A stretch of DNA of 64,000 nucleotides, from NCBI GenBank assembly GCA_028877275.1, contig JAPPFP010000026.1, positions 1 through 64,000 of the forward strand, read 5' to 3'. The notes under the pieces are model-generated. The model worked only from the letters and a program-made list of their open reading frames with translations. It searched no databases and had not been told where the DNA came from. The translations under genes were made by a program, and so were the position numbers. The DNA is from Acidobacteriota bacterium. GTDB lineage: Bacteria; Acidobacteriota; Thermoanaerobaculia; Multivoradales; Multivoraceae. Of this stretch, positions 1 to 10,282 are shown in pieces (within the stretch, counting starts at the first letter, position 1; each line of letters starts with the position of its first letter).

Positions 1-54
<54 letters not shown>

Positions 55-2598
55 ACGACTTCTCTCTTCCTGGCCCTAGCCCTTGCAACCATCAGCGCTG
101 CGGCGTCCGCCACCACGGGCCCCCAAACCACCCCCATCAACCTCGACGCCTACACCCAGATCCTCCACGTCTCCACCACCACCGGCGACGACACCACAGC
201 CACCGGCACCACCTCGGCCCCCTACGCCACCCTCACCGCCGCCCTCGCCGCCGCCAACGCGGCCGACGCGAACACCAAGACAGCCATCCTCATAGCCGCC
301 GGCACCTACCCAACCCACAACCTCACCCTCCCCCCCAACACCGACCTCTACGGCGGCTTCGACCCCACTTCCACCCCCACCGACGACTGGACCCACAACC
401 GCGACATCCAAACCCACCCAACCATCCTCGACGCCCAAGGCGAACACCGCGTCCTCACCATCGCCGCCGCCGCCGACACCTCCGCCGACGCCGCCAACAA
501 CCGCATAGACGGCCTCCGCATCCAGGGCGGCCTGGTCCACGGCCCCGGCGGCGGCATCCTCATCGACGGCGCCTCACCCGTCCTCACCAACAACGTCTTC
601 ACCAACAACAGCACCCTCACCCCCGCCAACTGGGCACCCAAGTACCTCCACGAAACCGCCCACGACGGGGGCGCCATCTACTGCCGCAACGGCGGCGCCC
701 CGGAGATTCGCAACAACCTGATCGCCGAGAACGCCACCGAAACCGGCCGGGGCGCCGGCATCGCCTTCGACCACAACTGCAACGGCGTGATCGCCGACAA
801 CGCCATCATCGGCAACATCGCCGGCGGCAGCGACACCATGCGCAGCAGCGACGGCGGCGGCATCTCCATCTTCAACTGGTCGTCGCCCGAGATCTCCGGC
901 AACGTGGTCATGGGCAACTGGGCGCTCAACAACAACGACGGCGGCGGCATCTTCGTTGCCTACTGGTCCTCGGCGAAGGTCCGCGACAACGTCATCGTCG
1001 CCAACCTGGGCACCGACGACGGCGGCGGCCTGTTCGTCGGCGGCCAGGAGCACCGCTACGACCGGCCGTTCGACCCGATGCCGAGCGCCGAGGACTTCTT
1101 CGTCGAAGTGACCGGCAACCGCTTCTTCGGCAACACGAACGGTTCCGGCAACTCCAGCGCCCTGCGCATCACGATGGAGAGCCGCGGCCGGGTCGAGGGC
1201 AACGTCGCCGCGCTCAACGGCGGCTTCTACCTGCAGCGGAGCGAGCTGGAGGTCGTGGACAACACGATCCTCGAAGACACCCTGCTCATCGAGACCAAGG
1301 AGAGGCTCGAGCCCATGCGCTTCAGCAACAACATCGTCACCGGGTCGCTGGAGAGCGACGGCACCGCGATCGTCAGCGCGTCCCTGATCCGCGACGGTTC
1401 CGTGGGCGAAGGCAACGAGGCTGGACTACCCGAGTTCCTCGACGACGGCCGGGAACTCCAGATGGTCGGGGCCTCCTGGTCCGCGGCCAGCCACCAGACC
1501 CACGTCACCGTAGCGGCGCCGCTTCCCGCCACCGACCTCACCAACCGGGTCGTCGCCAGCACCGGCGGCTGGGGGGTCGTCCACTCCGCCTCCGGCCGCA
1601 ACCTGACCCTCTGGCGCGACCACACTTCCGTCACCGAGCTCCACCTGCTGCCAACCTACCGCCAGATCGCCGATTCACCCGGCTTCGGCAAGGGCTTCGA
1701 CGCCGCCCGCGCCGTCTCCGACTACGAGCCACAGCGCGTCAACAAGTCCATCGAACTCCTCGAGCGCGGTCAGCCCATCTACTACGACGCCTCCACCGGC
1801 GGCTACGAGGAAGGCGTGCAGATGGCCGGCACCTGGGGCGACTACATCATCTACAACGTCGAGCACGTGGCGCTCGACTTCGCGGCGCTCCGCGAGTTCA
1901 TGCGCGGTCTCGTCGACGCCGGCCCCACCCCGAGCGGCCACCGGACGCCCACCGTGATCGTCTCCCTGCCCCTGCTGGGCCTCGACGAACCGACCGTCAC
2001 CGCCGGCGGCTGGATGGTCCAGCAGGCCCTCGCCCAGGGCGTCCACGGCGTCCACCTCGCCCGCGCCCGCGACCCCGAGGGCGTCAAGCGCTTCGTCCAG
2101 GCCGCCCGCTACCCGATCCACAAGCAGGCCATCGACATCGTCGGCGAAGGCCTCCGCGGCTGGGGCAGCCACACCTTCGCCGCCTGGGTCTGGGGCCTCA
2201 GCGTCCCGGAGTACCTCCAGAAGGCCGACGTCTGGCCGCTGAACCCCGAAGGCGAGATCATGCTCGGCGTCAAGCTGGAAGACCAGCAGGCCCTGGACCG
2301 GGCCGCCGAGACCCTCTCCGTCCCCGGCCTGGCCTTCGCCGAGCACGGTCCGCGGGACCTGGGCCTGTCGTACGGCCACCTGGAAGGCCGGGCCGACCCG
2401 CCGTTGCCGCCCGAAGTCGTCGCCGCCGGCGACATGGTGCTGGAGTTGACGAAGGAGCGGGGGATGTTCTTCCTGGACAATGTGCTGCCGGGGAATGTGG
2501 CGGGGCAGATTGACCGGGGGGTGATGATTGGGGCTGGGCGGCGGGAGGATTCGGCGGAGGTGGGACGGGAGTACAGCGGGCGGAGGATGCCTTGGTAG
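55..2598 (+). CDS. secreted parallel beta-helix protein fused to an HpcH/HpaI-type aldolase domain (5' partial)
   Basis: The frame is open from the poly-C edge to the stop at 2598, about 848 codons, and the start codon is missing. The first residues (SLFLALALATISAAASA) form a signal-peptide core, so only a few codons are lost. About 61-1450 encodes short repeats rich in Asn, Gly-Gly-Gly-Ile and N-N-x-I/V turns, typical of right-handed parallel beta-helix (DUF1565/pectate-lyase-like) proteins. About 1735-2550 encodes an HpcH/HpaI aldolase-like domain: a VEH segment where the family has its catalytic His, a Glu in GVKLED and an Asp in HGPRDL at the two metal-ligand positions. An exported aldolase domain on a beta-helix is unusual. 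The linker (~1450-1730) has no domain I recognise. The early part has extreme C bias, so long opposite-strand frames exist here but are not protein-like. Confidence 0.8.
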   Translation, partial: TTSLFLALALATISAAASATTGPQTTPINLDAYTQILHVSTTTGDDTTATGTTSAPYATLTAALAAANAADANTKTAILIAAGTYPTHNLTLPPNTDLYGGFDPTSTPTDDWTHNRDIQTHPTILDAQGEHRVLTIAAAADTSADAANNRIDGLRIQGGLVHGPGGGILIDGASPVLTNNVFTNNSTLTPANWAPKYLHETAHDGGAIYCRNGGAPEIRNNLIAENATETGRGAGIAFDHNCNGVIADNAIIGNIAGGSDTMRSSDGGGISIFNWSSPEISGNVVMGNWALNNNDGGGIFVAYWSSAKVRDNVIVANLGTDDGGGLFVGGQEHRYDRPFDPMPSAEDFFVEVTGNRFFGNTNGSGNSSALRITMESRGRVEGNVAALNGGFYLQRSELEVVDNTILEDTLLIETKERLEPMRFSNNIVTGSLESDGTAIVSASLIRDGSVGEGNEAGLPEFLDDGRELQMVGASWSAASHQTHVTVAAPLPATDLTNRVVASTGGWGVVHSASGRNLTLWRDHTSVTELHLLPTYRQIADSPGFGKGFDAARAVSDYEPQRVNKSIELLERGQPIYYDASTGGYEEGVQMAGTWGDYIIYNVEHVALDFAALREFMRGLVDAGPTPSGHRTPTVIVSLPLLGLDEPTVTAGGWMVQQALAQGVHGVHLARARDPEGVKRFVQAARYPIHKQAIDIVGEGLRGWGSHTFAAWVWGLSVPEYLQKADVWPLNPEGEIMLGVKLEDQQALDRAAETLSVPGLAFAEHGPRDLGLSYGHLEGRADPPLPPEVVAAGDMVLELTKERGMFFLDNVLPGNVAGQIDRGVMIGAGRREDSAEVGREYSGRRMPW

Positions 2599-2744
2599 GG
2601 GTTCGCTGCTGAGCCCTCTCTGGGCCAGGGCTGACAGGGCGCAGTCATTTCTGACCTCGTAGGTTCCCGGGAGGCTTGGGACGCGGCTAGGCGCCGAGAA
2701 GTCGCTGGCTAGTAGAGCGGCGCAGCCGTGAGAAACTACGTGGT

Positions 2745-5700
2745 GTGCGTGCACCCAAGACTGACTATCGCGGCGCTCGGGGCTCTAATGCGGGAGATGA
2801 CTTTCACGAGTTGTGGGCAGTCCGCCAAGCTATCGGGCTGCTGTCGAAGGAAGATGGTCTCGAAGCCATCGTCCTTGAGGGTGGGGTAGCACAGGACGAA
2901 TCGGGAGCGCCACCCGACACTTGGGATGGTGTCGATTGCACTCTTTACTTCGGGGGGTGCGATGCCCGGGCCGCTGACCGAGTTGACTTGGTTCAGCTGA
3001 AGTACTCGGCAGCGAACCCGAAGAAACGGTGGACCGCCGCGCGCCTGGTCCAAGGCAGGAGCCGGCAGAACTCAGTCATCAACAAGCTAGCGAAGGCATG
3101 GCGTGCTCTGGATGAACAGGGTGCCGCTGCTCTCCGTGTGGTCCTAGTCGGCAACCAGCCGGTCGCAGATGAGCTGAATGCGACGTTGGGCCTAATGGCG
3201 ACCTGTGACGCTCCGGCGACAAGGCCGGATTCCGAAGCTCCTCCTGAAGTCCGCTTGGCCTACGCCTCAGGACTCAAGGGAGATGCTCTTCGGCGCTTCG
3301 CGGAGGCACTCTCAGTTTCCGGTGGTGCCGGCTCCCGGTTTGTACTCGAAGAACGGGCGCTGGAGGCAATTGGTGCGTGGACGGATCAGAATGTTCAACC
3401 AGTCGTTGCGCAACTCAGGGAGTTCGTCCGGCGGCGAATGCTGCCCGAGGCGGCGGGCGAACTGATCACGCGCCAGTCGGTGCTCACACACCTCGGCTAC
3501 TCCGAGGCTAGGGCGTTGTTCCCTTGTCCCTCGGAGATCGTCTCGCGAAAGAAGCTCGTCGGCCGGACATCCGTGAAGGTCGCCTGCGAACGGCTGCTTT
3601 CGGGGGCTCAGTACCTCTGTCTCCACGGGCAAGGAGGCATAGGGAAGACCGCCGCACTTGAGGAAATCGAGTCCGCCCTTCCCGAGGGCTCCGTGATGAT
3701 CAAGTACGACTGCTATGGGGCAGGCCGGTACTTGGATCCGAGTGCGCTGCGCCATCGTCCTCGGGATGCCTTTCTCCAGCTTACAAACGAGCTCTCTGCT
3801 CAAATGCGACTCCCGCTGCTCTTGCGCCCCAGAGTCGACTCGGACTATCCGCGCCTGTTTACTTCCCGCCTTAGGCTCGCGGCGAGTGTCCTAGCTTCCC
3901 AAACGCCAGAAGCGCTGATCGTTGTCGCGGTTGACGGGGCGGACAATGCAGTACTTGCTGCGGAGAGTCGGAAGCCGGCAGAGATCTCCTTCGTCCGGGA
4001 TTATGTGCATCTGACGGGCCAGCCAGCAAACGTGCGCTTCGTCGTTACCGCCCGTACAGGGAGACGTGCGACGCTTGACCTGCCGAGTTCATACGAGTCC
4101 GTAGAGGTCGAGCCGTTCAATCTCACGGAAACGGGGCTCCACGTCGATCTGCTCTGTCGTGAGCCGCAGGGTCCGGGTTCGCTAGTAGAGGATTTCCATC
4201 ACTACTCAGCCGGTGTTCCACGGACTCAGAGATACGCGATCAAGTCGGGTAGGGCTGAGAGTCTGGTGGCTGGGGTTGAGCGCTTGCAACCATCCGGCAA
4301 GTCGTTGGACGATCTCTTTGGTGAACGGTTTCAGGACGCCTTGACGAGGAGTGGAAGTGAGGCTTCTTTGCAGGAGCTTTGTGCCGGGCTTGTCGCCTTG
4401 GCCCGGCCCGTGCCACTAGAAGCTCTGGCTGCGGTTCTGGATAGCACAGTCGAGGGGATTCGGGATCTTTGCGCGGACTTGGCTCCGGGGGTCCGATCTC
4501 AGGATGGATGCGTCGGGTTTGCGGATGAAGACCTTGAGACTTTCGTGCGCGCCAAGGCAAGAGACAGACTCACCGACGTTCGGACAAGAGCCGCAGATTG
4601 GATGTGCGCTAGAGCTGACGTCAATCCGTACGCGGCATCGAACGTGGCGCCTTGTTTGCACGCTGCCGGCCGTGGTCGTGAGCTTCTGGAACTCGTGGAG
4701 AAGGAGTGTTCGCCACGAATCATCCGCGACCCCACCCTCTGCAGGGAAGTGGAGATACAGAGGCTACGGCTCGCAATCAGGGCTTGCCACGCTGCCGGCG
4801 ACCCCGCCCGCGCACTTCGCTTCGTATTGATGGGAGCAGACGGTGCCAAGACGGGGGGAGCGCTTCGGAAACTACTGGCGGACAACCCCGACCTCGCTGT
4901 CCGCTTTGCGGCCGAGACAGCCGAACGGCTGATTCTGTTCGATCCGGACTTCCAAGAGAGTCACGGCTCGCTGTTGATGCAGAAGCTCGCCGTCGACGCT
5001 GGACGATCGGATGCGATCTCCGTTCGGGCAGGCCGTCGAGCACTTCGGGAGTGGTTCCGCGTACGGGCGGACCGGCACGAAGCTCTGGCAGAGGAGAACG
5101 CTCGCCCTTGGCGGATCCAGGTTTCGGATGTGGAAAGCACGGTCGAGGCTGCGTTCAAGATCGACGGTCCGTTCGATGGTCTGGGGACAATCAGGATGTG
5201 GAGGCCAAAGCAGCTTGCTTTGGACGTCGCCTTGTCTCTTCCGTATCGCCTTATCGCTGAGGGACGTGCCTCCGGCATTGAAGCGCTTGTTGCAAGCGGC
5301 TGTCTTGGGCCTGCGGCGTCGCTATTCCTACTGATTCCGCTGGCACTTTCGGGTAGACGGGTGGACCCCGAACTGCTCGCCCGCGGTCTTGGCCAGCTTG
5401 GTCGTCGTGGCCTGCGCATTGGGGACTTTCTGAAGGGCAACCGAGGCCGCTCCTCGACTCACGGAGGAGTACTACGTACCGTCATGACTACCTGTGAGAT
5501 TCTCACGAACAGGCGGTGGGCTCTTGAACTTGTTGACGATACCTTGGCTAGGTTTCTCGTACCGGAACTACGACGGATAGACAAGATCCGCCCCTCTCAC
5601 ACGGAATGGCTCGACCTACTCTTCCGCGCCTACGCGCTCCGCGAGGCTCGAGCTGGGCGATCGCCAACCGTCGAGGGCTTGTTCAAGCCACGTCCCCAGG

Positions 5701-8700
5701 AGGATGGCGAGAGTGAGCGTCCTTCGCGACGCTGGGACGCCGAGTCGCACGACCGTTCTGTGAGAGAGACCGCAGGTGCGGTCTCTCAAGTGTACGGGGT
5801 CGTTGCGAGGGCGCTGGTGAACGGGACGCCAGCCGCAGAGCTGGAAGCCGGGCTCTTGGACGTACAGCGGGGCCTGGAGCCAGATAGACGGAAGCTCTTT
5901 CTCGATCACGATGGGGTTCGGTTGCGCCGGGTCGCGGCGGCGAACGTGCTGGTGCTCCTCGCTGCGGGCTATTCGCCGGACGTGATCAAGAGCGCCGCTA
6001 CGGGCATACGCGGCGGCTGGAGGCGGGCTCGACCGGATCCCGGAAGAGAGTTCGTTGCTCGACTAAGCCTGTGGCGGACGTTGCACGCGTCGCTCATTGA
6101 GGACTTCGGAGCCGCGGCGTCCGAGGCCGAGGACATGCGAATCGCCGCCGACGAGAAAGTCGAGATCCTGGTGAAGTTGGCCCGGTACACGAGGTCGTTA
6201 AGCGAGTCGGACGCGCAGGCGATCTTCAGCAAGGCTGTTGACGCAACTGGCGAACTTGACTATGAAGTTGTAGCCCAGATACGCCTGCTTGAGCGGCTAG
6301 TGCGGCGTGGCGGCGATAGCTTCAGCGACGGCCGAGGCACGGCCCGTCGCATTGGTGATGTCGTTGAGGATGCGGCGATTCGGCTCGATGGCTACTACGG
6401 AGACTTTCCACCATGGGAAGAGGGAATGTCAGCTCTCGCGCGTTTGGATGCGCCCTTGGCTCTGGCGAGCGCCGCGCGATGGGACGAATCGGGTGTTGGT
6501 CTGCTCGGAAGAACGCTGCCAGCGACGCTCAAGGCGAGCACGGAGCGAGGGTCGCTCAGGCCAAGTCAGGCGGCTGCCTTGTCACTGATGACGAGGACAG
6601 ATGGCGGAGCAACGGCAAGCGCTCTGCAGGTGGCCGATCAGACCGGCAGTGCCAACTTGACGGCTCTCGCTGAGGAGGCCGCGTATGACCATCTGGTAGA
6701 CCGGACCTACTGGGGGCGTGCCGAGTTGGTCAGCTGCATTGAGCGGAACCAGGTTGAGGGCCGTTGGTCGACCGAACTGGCGCGTCGTGAAGAACAGCGC
6801 GAACCGTCGGCCCGGCGACTGGGACGTTCCGTGGCTCCCGGCGCTTCGGGCCAGAGCGAGGGTCCGTTGGAGGGCCACGTTTGGTCACGCGACACCTTGG
6901 TCGATAGTTCCGCCCTACGGGAAGCCGTTGAGGCACTGAGCGCCAGGTCGTCGCAGGAACGGCCGCTTCCTGTGAGTTCGATACTCACATCGGCTCGAAG
7001 GGCAGTAGCAGCTAGCGACCGGCTAGCTCACGTCGAGGCGCTGGCACGGTTTCGGGCATCACGCAGCGGCGCCGAGCCCGCAACTTCCCTGCTGACAGCC
7101 CTCGATGAGTGGCACGGGAGCCCTGCAATCGCGTCTTGGTGCAGACAGAGGCTGCCGGATGTCATCGAAGCTCGCCTTCCCGAATTCTCGCGATGGGTAG
7201 CTGATGACGAGCAAGAACTGCGCCGCGCATTGGCGCTGACAGAACTCCCGGCCCGGCAAGCCGGTGACCTCGTTCTCCGCGGTGTTGAACGTCATGTGGA
7301 CCGCTTCAAGCCAGATTCCATTCTCGCTCTGGCGGGGCTGATGAGCGGGTCGCTCAGTCCATCCGAGGCTGTCGCGCTCACGGATTGGTACTCGATACGG
7401 CTTTGGCAACGGGTTCCAACTGAGTATCGCCGGAGCCAAGAGGCGCTTGGAGACACCCCGGTTGGCGTCGACGAGGCGGTGGCTAGGTTTCTCTTCACCT
7501 ATATGGGCGACTGCGATGTGCGGCTCCGCTGGCGGGCGGCTCATGCGGCTCGACGCTTGGCGCGGCTCGGTCAGGAATCCACACTGAAGGCCCTCGTAAG
7601 CCTCTACGGTCGCTGCGAGGAGTCGACTTTTCGGGAACGCGAGTCTTGCTTCTACTGGCTTGCGGCTCGACTATGGTTCGTCGTGACTTGGGACCGCATT
7701 GCCGGTGAGGCTGCCGCTACAGCCAGAGTGGCGGCCGCCAAGTTGCTGCAGATCGCGTTGGACGAGTCGTTTCCGCACATACTGGTCCGCTCGTTCGCTC
7801 GGGATGCCTGTAGGAAGCTAGTGGCTGCGGGGAATCTGCGACTTTCCTCCGGCCAGCAGCGGGCCTTGGAGAACGTCAATAGGAGCCCCCTTCCACGGGG
7901 GCCAGAGGCCACCGACGTGTCGCGCGATCTCTCATTCTGGGCGGGTGATGAGCGATTCAGATTCGACTCTGTGGACACGCTACCTTACTGGTATGAGCCG
8001 ATGCTCCGCTCTTTCTCTCGGGTGAGCGGGCGCCAGTTCCTGGAAGAAGCCGAGCGCTGGATTCTGGACGTCTGGTACTCCGGTGATGCCATCGACGCGT
8101 TCGAAGCCAGGGGGAGTAGAGGACGCTTCGGACGCCATGACTGGCAACTGAGCCGCAATAGTCATGGAGCGATGCCGACGCTCGAAAGGGTCGGCACTTA
8201 CCTTGAGTGGCACGCCATGTGGTGCGCGGCTGGACACCTCCTGAAGACCGAGCCGCTAGCTCGCTCCGATCACGGTTCAAACACGTTGTACTCCTTGGAG
8301 AATCGAGTTGAGTATCAGAAGCTCACCGAGCCTCCGCTCTGGTCTGCGGATCTATTGGTTCCAGCGCCCGTACGTGGGGGCGAGCGAGAGGAGCTTCCAG
8401 ACTTGGAGGAGTGGCTTCGGGACACCAGCAAGGCGGCGGCGTCTCTCACCCCACTGTTCCCGAAGGACGTGAGTGCTTACTTGATCGTAGACGGCTTCAC
8501 AGAACGACTCTTGGAGAGGCGGCGAGAGCACGTCTCAGTAAGAAGCGCACTGGTTTCGGCGCCAACAGCGCGGCCCCTTCTCCGAGCGCTCCAGACGATG
8601 GACGATCCTTGGGACTACGGTATGCCGTACGATGAGGAGGGCTACAGGAGCGAATTCGAGATTGAGGAATCGCCCTACCGATTCCTGGGGTGGCTGGAGA

Positions 8701-9173
8701 GACGGAGTCCGGACCCGCTGTTCGATGACAAGGACCCCCTTCGGGAATTCGCAAGTTCGATTGTCTGCCGTCCAGGACCACGAGTCATGGCGAGGTGCGG
8801 GCTGTCACGCGATCCGGCGGGACGGCCGCGGTGGTCAAGCGACCTGCCGGAGGAGCCAATGTTCATCTTTGAGGTCTGGGGTACCTCAGAGAGACGACTC
8901 GCGGGCTCCTTCGGAGGCTCCCGGACAGCAGGGCACCGCCTGCTGGTGCATAGGGAGCAGCTACAGAGGTTCCTGGAGGTTGAGGAGCTAGACGCTATCT
9001 GCGAAGTGGAGGTGTCCCGACGTGAGCGAACCAGGCAGTACACCATCGGATCGGAGCGAGATGCTAAAGGGCCCTGCCGAGCAGCCCGGGTCTATCGGTT
9101 CGCAAGCCACGGCGGTCTCGAGATCGCCGAAGGAGGTTTTGGCACTTGGACAGGAGATTGTCCAGCAGCTTGA
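2745..9173 (+). CDS. giant STAND NTPase with N-terminal nuclease-like domain (Avs-like anti-phage protein)
   Basis: 2142 residues from a GTG start. Residues 1-230 look like a PD-(D/E)XK nuclease of the DUF4297/Cap4 type: conserved GxxAGDDFHELWA near the start, then Asp64 (VDC) and Gln84-x-Lys86 (VQLKYS). A P-loop NTPase follows: Walker A GQGGIGKT at 295-302, Walker B LIVVAVDGADN ending at 401 with Asp397, and a VRFVVTARTGRR sensor near 430. The remaining ~1600 residues are helical and without transmembrane segments, as in the TPR-like sensor regions of STAND ATPases. Size and order (nuclease, STAND, long C-terminal sensor) match the Avs class, which in known members detects phage terminase or portal proteins and activates the nuclease. 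The closest layout I know is Avs3. Codon use is less GC-biased than in flanking genes, suggesting transfer. The phage target is unknown. Confidence 0.8.
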   Translation: MRAPKTDYRGARGSNAGDDFHELWAVRQAIGLLSKEDGLEAIVLEGGVAQDESGAPPDTWDGVDCTLYFGGCDARAADRVDLVQLKYSAANPKKRWTAARLVQGRSRQNSVINKLAKAWRALDEQGAAALRVVLVGNQPVADELNATLGLMATCDAPATRPDSEAPPEVRLAYASGLKGDALRRFAEALSVSGGAGSRFVLEERALEAIGAWTDQNVQPVVAQLREFVRRRMLPEAAGELITRQSVLTHLGYSEARALFPCPSEIVSRKKLVGRTSVKVACERLLSGAQYLCLHGQGGIGKTAALEEIESALPEGSVMIKYDCYGAGRYLDPSALRHRPRDAFLQLTNELSAQMRLPLLLRPRVDSDYPRLFTSRLRLAASVLASQTPEALIVVAVDGADNAVLAAESRKPAEISFVRDYVHLTGQPANVRFVVTARTGRRATLDLPSSYESVEVEPFNLTETGLHVDLLCREPQGPGSLVEDFHHYSAGVPRTQRYAIKSGRAESLVAGVERLQPSGKSLDDLFGERFQDALTRSGSEASLQELCAGLVALARPVPLEALAAVLDSTVEGIRDLCADLAPGVRSQDGCVGFADEDLETFVRAKARDRLTDVRTRAADWMCARADVNPYAASNVAPCLHAAGRGRELLELVEKECSPRIIRDPTLCREVEIQRLRLAIRACHAAGDPARALRFVLMGADGAKTGGALRKLLADNPDLAVRFAAETAERLILFDPDFQESHGSLLMQKLAVDAGRSDAISVRAGRRALREWFRVRADRHEALAEENARPWRIQVSDVESTVEAAFKIDGPFDGLGTIRMWRPKQLALDVALSLPYRLIAEGRASGIEALVASGCLGPAASLFLLIPLALSGRRVDPELLARGLGQLGRRGLRIGDFLKGNRGRSSTHGGVLRTVMTTCEILTNRRWALELVDDTLARFLVPELRRIDKIRPSHTEWLDLLFRAYALREARAGRSPTVEGLFKPRPQEDGESERPSRRWDAESHDRSVRETAGAVSQVYGVVARALVNGTPAAELEAGLLDVQRGLEPDRRKLFLDHDGVRLRRVAAANVLVLLAAGYSPDVIKSAATGIRGGWRRARPDPGREFVARLSLWRTLHASLIEDFGAAASEAEDMRIAADEKVEILVKLARYTRSLSESDAQAIFSKAVDATGELDYEVVAQIRLLERLVRRGGDSFSDGRGTARRIGDVVEDAAIRLDGYYGDFPPWEEGMSALARLDAPLALASAARWDESGVGLLGRTLPATLKASTERGSLRPSQAAALSLMTRTDGGATASALQVADQTGSANLTALAEEAAYDHLVDRTYWGRAELVSCIERNQVEGRWSTELARREEQREPSARRLGRSVAPGASGQSEGPLEGHVWSRDTLVDSSALREAVEALSARSSQERPLPVSSILTSARRAVAASDRLAHVEALARFRASRSGAEPATSLLTALDEWHGSPAIASWCRQRLPDVIEARLPEFSRWVADDEQELRRALALTELPARQAGDLVLRGVERHVDRFKPDSILALAGLMSGSLSPSEAVALTDWYSIRLWQRVPTEYRRSQEALGDTPVGVDEAVARFLFTYMGDCDVRLRWRAAHAARRLARLGQESTLKALVSLYGRCEESTFRERESCFYWLAARLWFVVTWDRIAGEAAATARVAAAKLLQIALDESFPHILVRSFARDACRKLVAAGNLRLSSGQQRALENVNRSPLPRGPEATDVSRDLSFWAGDERFRFDSVDTLPYWYEPMLRSFSRVSGRQFLEEAERWILDVWYSGDAIDAFEARGSRGRFGRHDWQLSRNSHGAMPTLERVGTYLEWHAMWCAAGHLLKTEPLARSDHGSNTLYSLENRVEYQKLTEPPLWSADLLVPAPVRGGEREELPDLEEWLRDTSKAAASLTPLFPKDVSAYLIVDGFTERLLERRREHVSVRSALVSAPTARPLLRALQTMDDPWDYGMPYDEEGYRSEFEIEESPYRFLGWLERRSPDPLFDDKDPLREFASSIVCRPGPRVMARCGLSRDPAGRPRWSSDLPEEPMFIFEVWGTSERRLAGSFGGSRTAGHRLLVHREQLQRFLEVEELDAICEVEVSRRERTRQYTIGSERDAKGPCRAARVYRFASHGGLEIAEGGFGTWTGDCPAA

Positions 9174-9843
9174 TCTCGCAGACCGCGGGACGGTACTCGC
9201 CCGCTGGATGGCGCATCACGTCGCGGAGATCTTGACCGAGCTCGAGGAGACCGAAGGCCAAGAGCGGAAAGCGCTAGAGAAGCACGCAGTCGACCTGATT
9301 CTCCGCATCTGGAGTCACAGACGCTCCTTACCGGATCCCGCCGACCCCCTCGCTGGATACCGAGAGGCGATTGAGGTGCTCGGGCGGCTCATGCCCGAGT
9401 CGAACCCCTGGCCCTTCGTGCAGCCTGACGACCAGACCGAACTCCTCAGGGAGATGTTTGAGACACTCAGCAGAGTTGTGCATGCCGGGCTTGTGCTCAC
9501 GTGTGTATCGCGTCCGCGGCCCATCGGGCCGGCCGAAGCGGCGGCGCTGGAGGAGGAGGAACGCCAGGTCCTCGCAATGATGGAGAGCTGGAGGCCCTTG
9601 GTCGTACCGCCGCGAAAGAAGCTGCATTGGAGTGTCGTGGAGCCTACGCAGGACCCGGAGGGCGGTGAGGCTAACGTGCTAGAGCTTCGAGTCGCTGAAA
9701 GTGGGCAGGATGGAGGCGGCGAAGAACCGCCGGAAGACGAAGTGGCGCTGCGGTCGGCGATCGCGGACGACTTGCGGCTGATGCAGAGTCAGTTGGCAAG
9801 CCTGTTGGAGCGTTGGGCGTCTTCACGAGACGAGACAGTGTAG
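9022..9843 (+). CDS. STAND-associated partner protein, function unknown
   Basis: 273 residues from GTG 9022, overlapping the end of the giant STAND gene by 152 bases in another frame. ATG 9061 would still overlap and is equally possible. It has no signal peptide or membrane segment. The conserved-looking core starts at SPKEVLALGQEIVQQL (about residue 35) and is helical, with WMAHHVAEIL and a SNPWPF segment. The C-terminus is acidic and ends in a helix (DDLRLMQSQLASLLERW). The overlap implies translational coupling and a joint role with the STAND protein, for example as regulator, adaptor or target mimic; none of these can be read from sequence. I do not recognise a named family. Confidence 0.75.
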   Translation: MSEPGSTPSDRSEMLKGPAEQPGSIGSQATAVSRSPKEVLALGQEIVQQLDLADRGTVLARWMAHHVAEILTELEETEGQERKALEKHAVDLILRIWSHRRSLPDPADPLAGYREAIEVLGRLMPESNPWPFVQPDDQTELLREMFETLSRVVHAGLVLTCVSRPRPIGPAEAAALEEEERQVLAMMESWRPLVVPPRKKLHWSVVEPTQDPEGGEANVLELRVAESGQDGGGEEPPEDEVALRSAIADDLRLMQSQLASLLERWASSRDETV

Positions 9844-10282
9844 CGCCAACGTCGAGCTGCACGGATTCCTTAGCTCGTGTGCTTAGAGCTACGACCTTGT
9901 GCCAGAGCTAGGAGAGCTCTTCCCGGTCGTCGATTCACGCCGCATAGTCAATTGGTTGGCGAAGGCACGACCTGCGTACGGAAGGCGGCAACTTGGCACA
10001 GGTCAAGCTGACCCAGCTTCGCAGTATCGGCCTAGGTCGGAGTCGGAGATGCTCCTCCTGTTGCGGATCTTCTTGGGCGGCAGCGCCCGCCAGACCTTCG
10101 ATGGTCGAGGAGGCGCCGCATGGGAGGCGACTGGCGCTCGACAGAAGAACGGCCAACGGGCCGGATCTCTGCTTCAAACCCGCCCGCCCTATAGAGGCCG
10201 ATCCGGAGGGGAACCGAGTCGAAACGCCACAAAGCAGCAGAGCTCCTTTCACATGTGGAACCTGGCAGTGGCAACGTCAAGA
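9844..10282. other. 440-base stretch without a recognisable gene
   Basis: Short frames occur on both strands but none shows a start with a ribosome site, a known motif or consistent codon bias. The stretch lies between the STAND module and a series of gene remnants, so it is probably decayed sequence within the island. Confidence 0.5.

Noticed and set aside
1675..2754. A 359-codon minus-strand frame opposite the beta-helix/aldolase gene
   Set aside because: Ala/Val/Gly-rich low-complexity translation typical of the antisense of a C-biased gene, whereas the plus-strand frame has recognisable domains.
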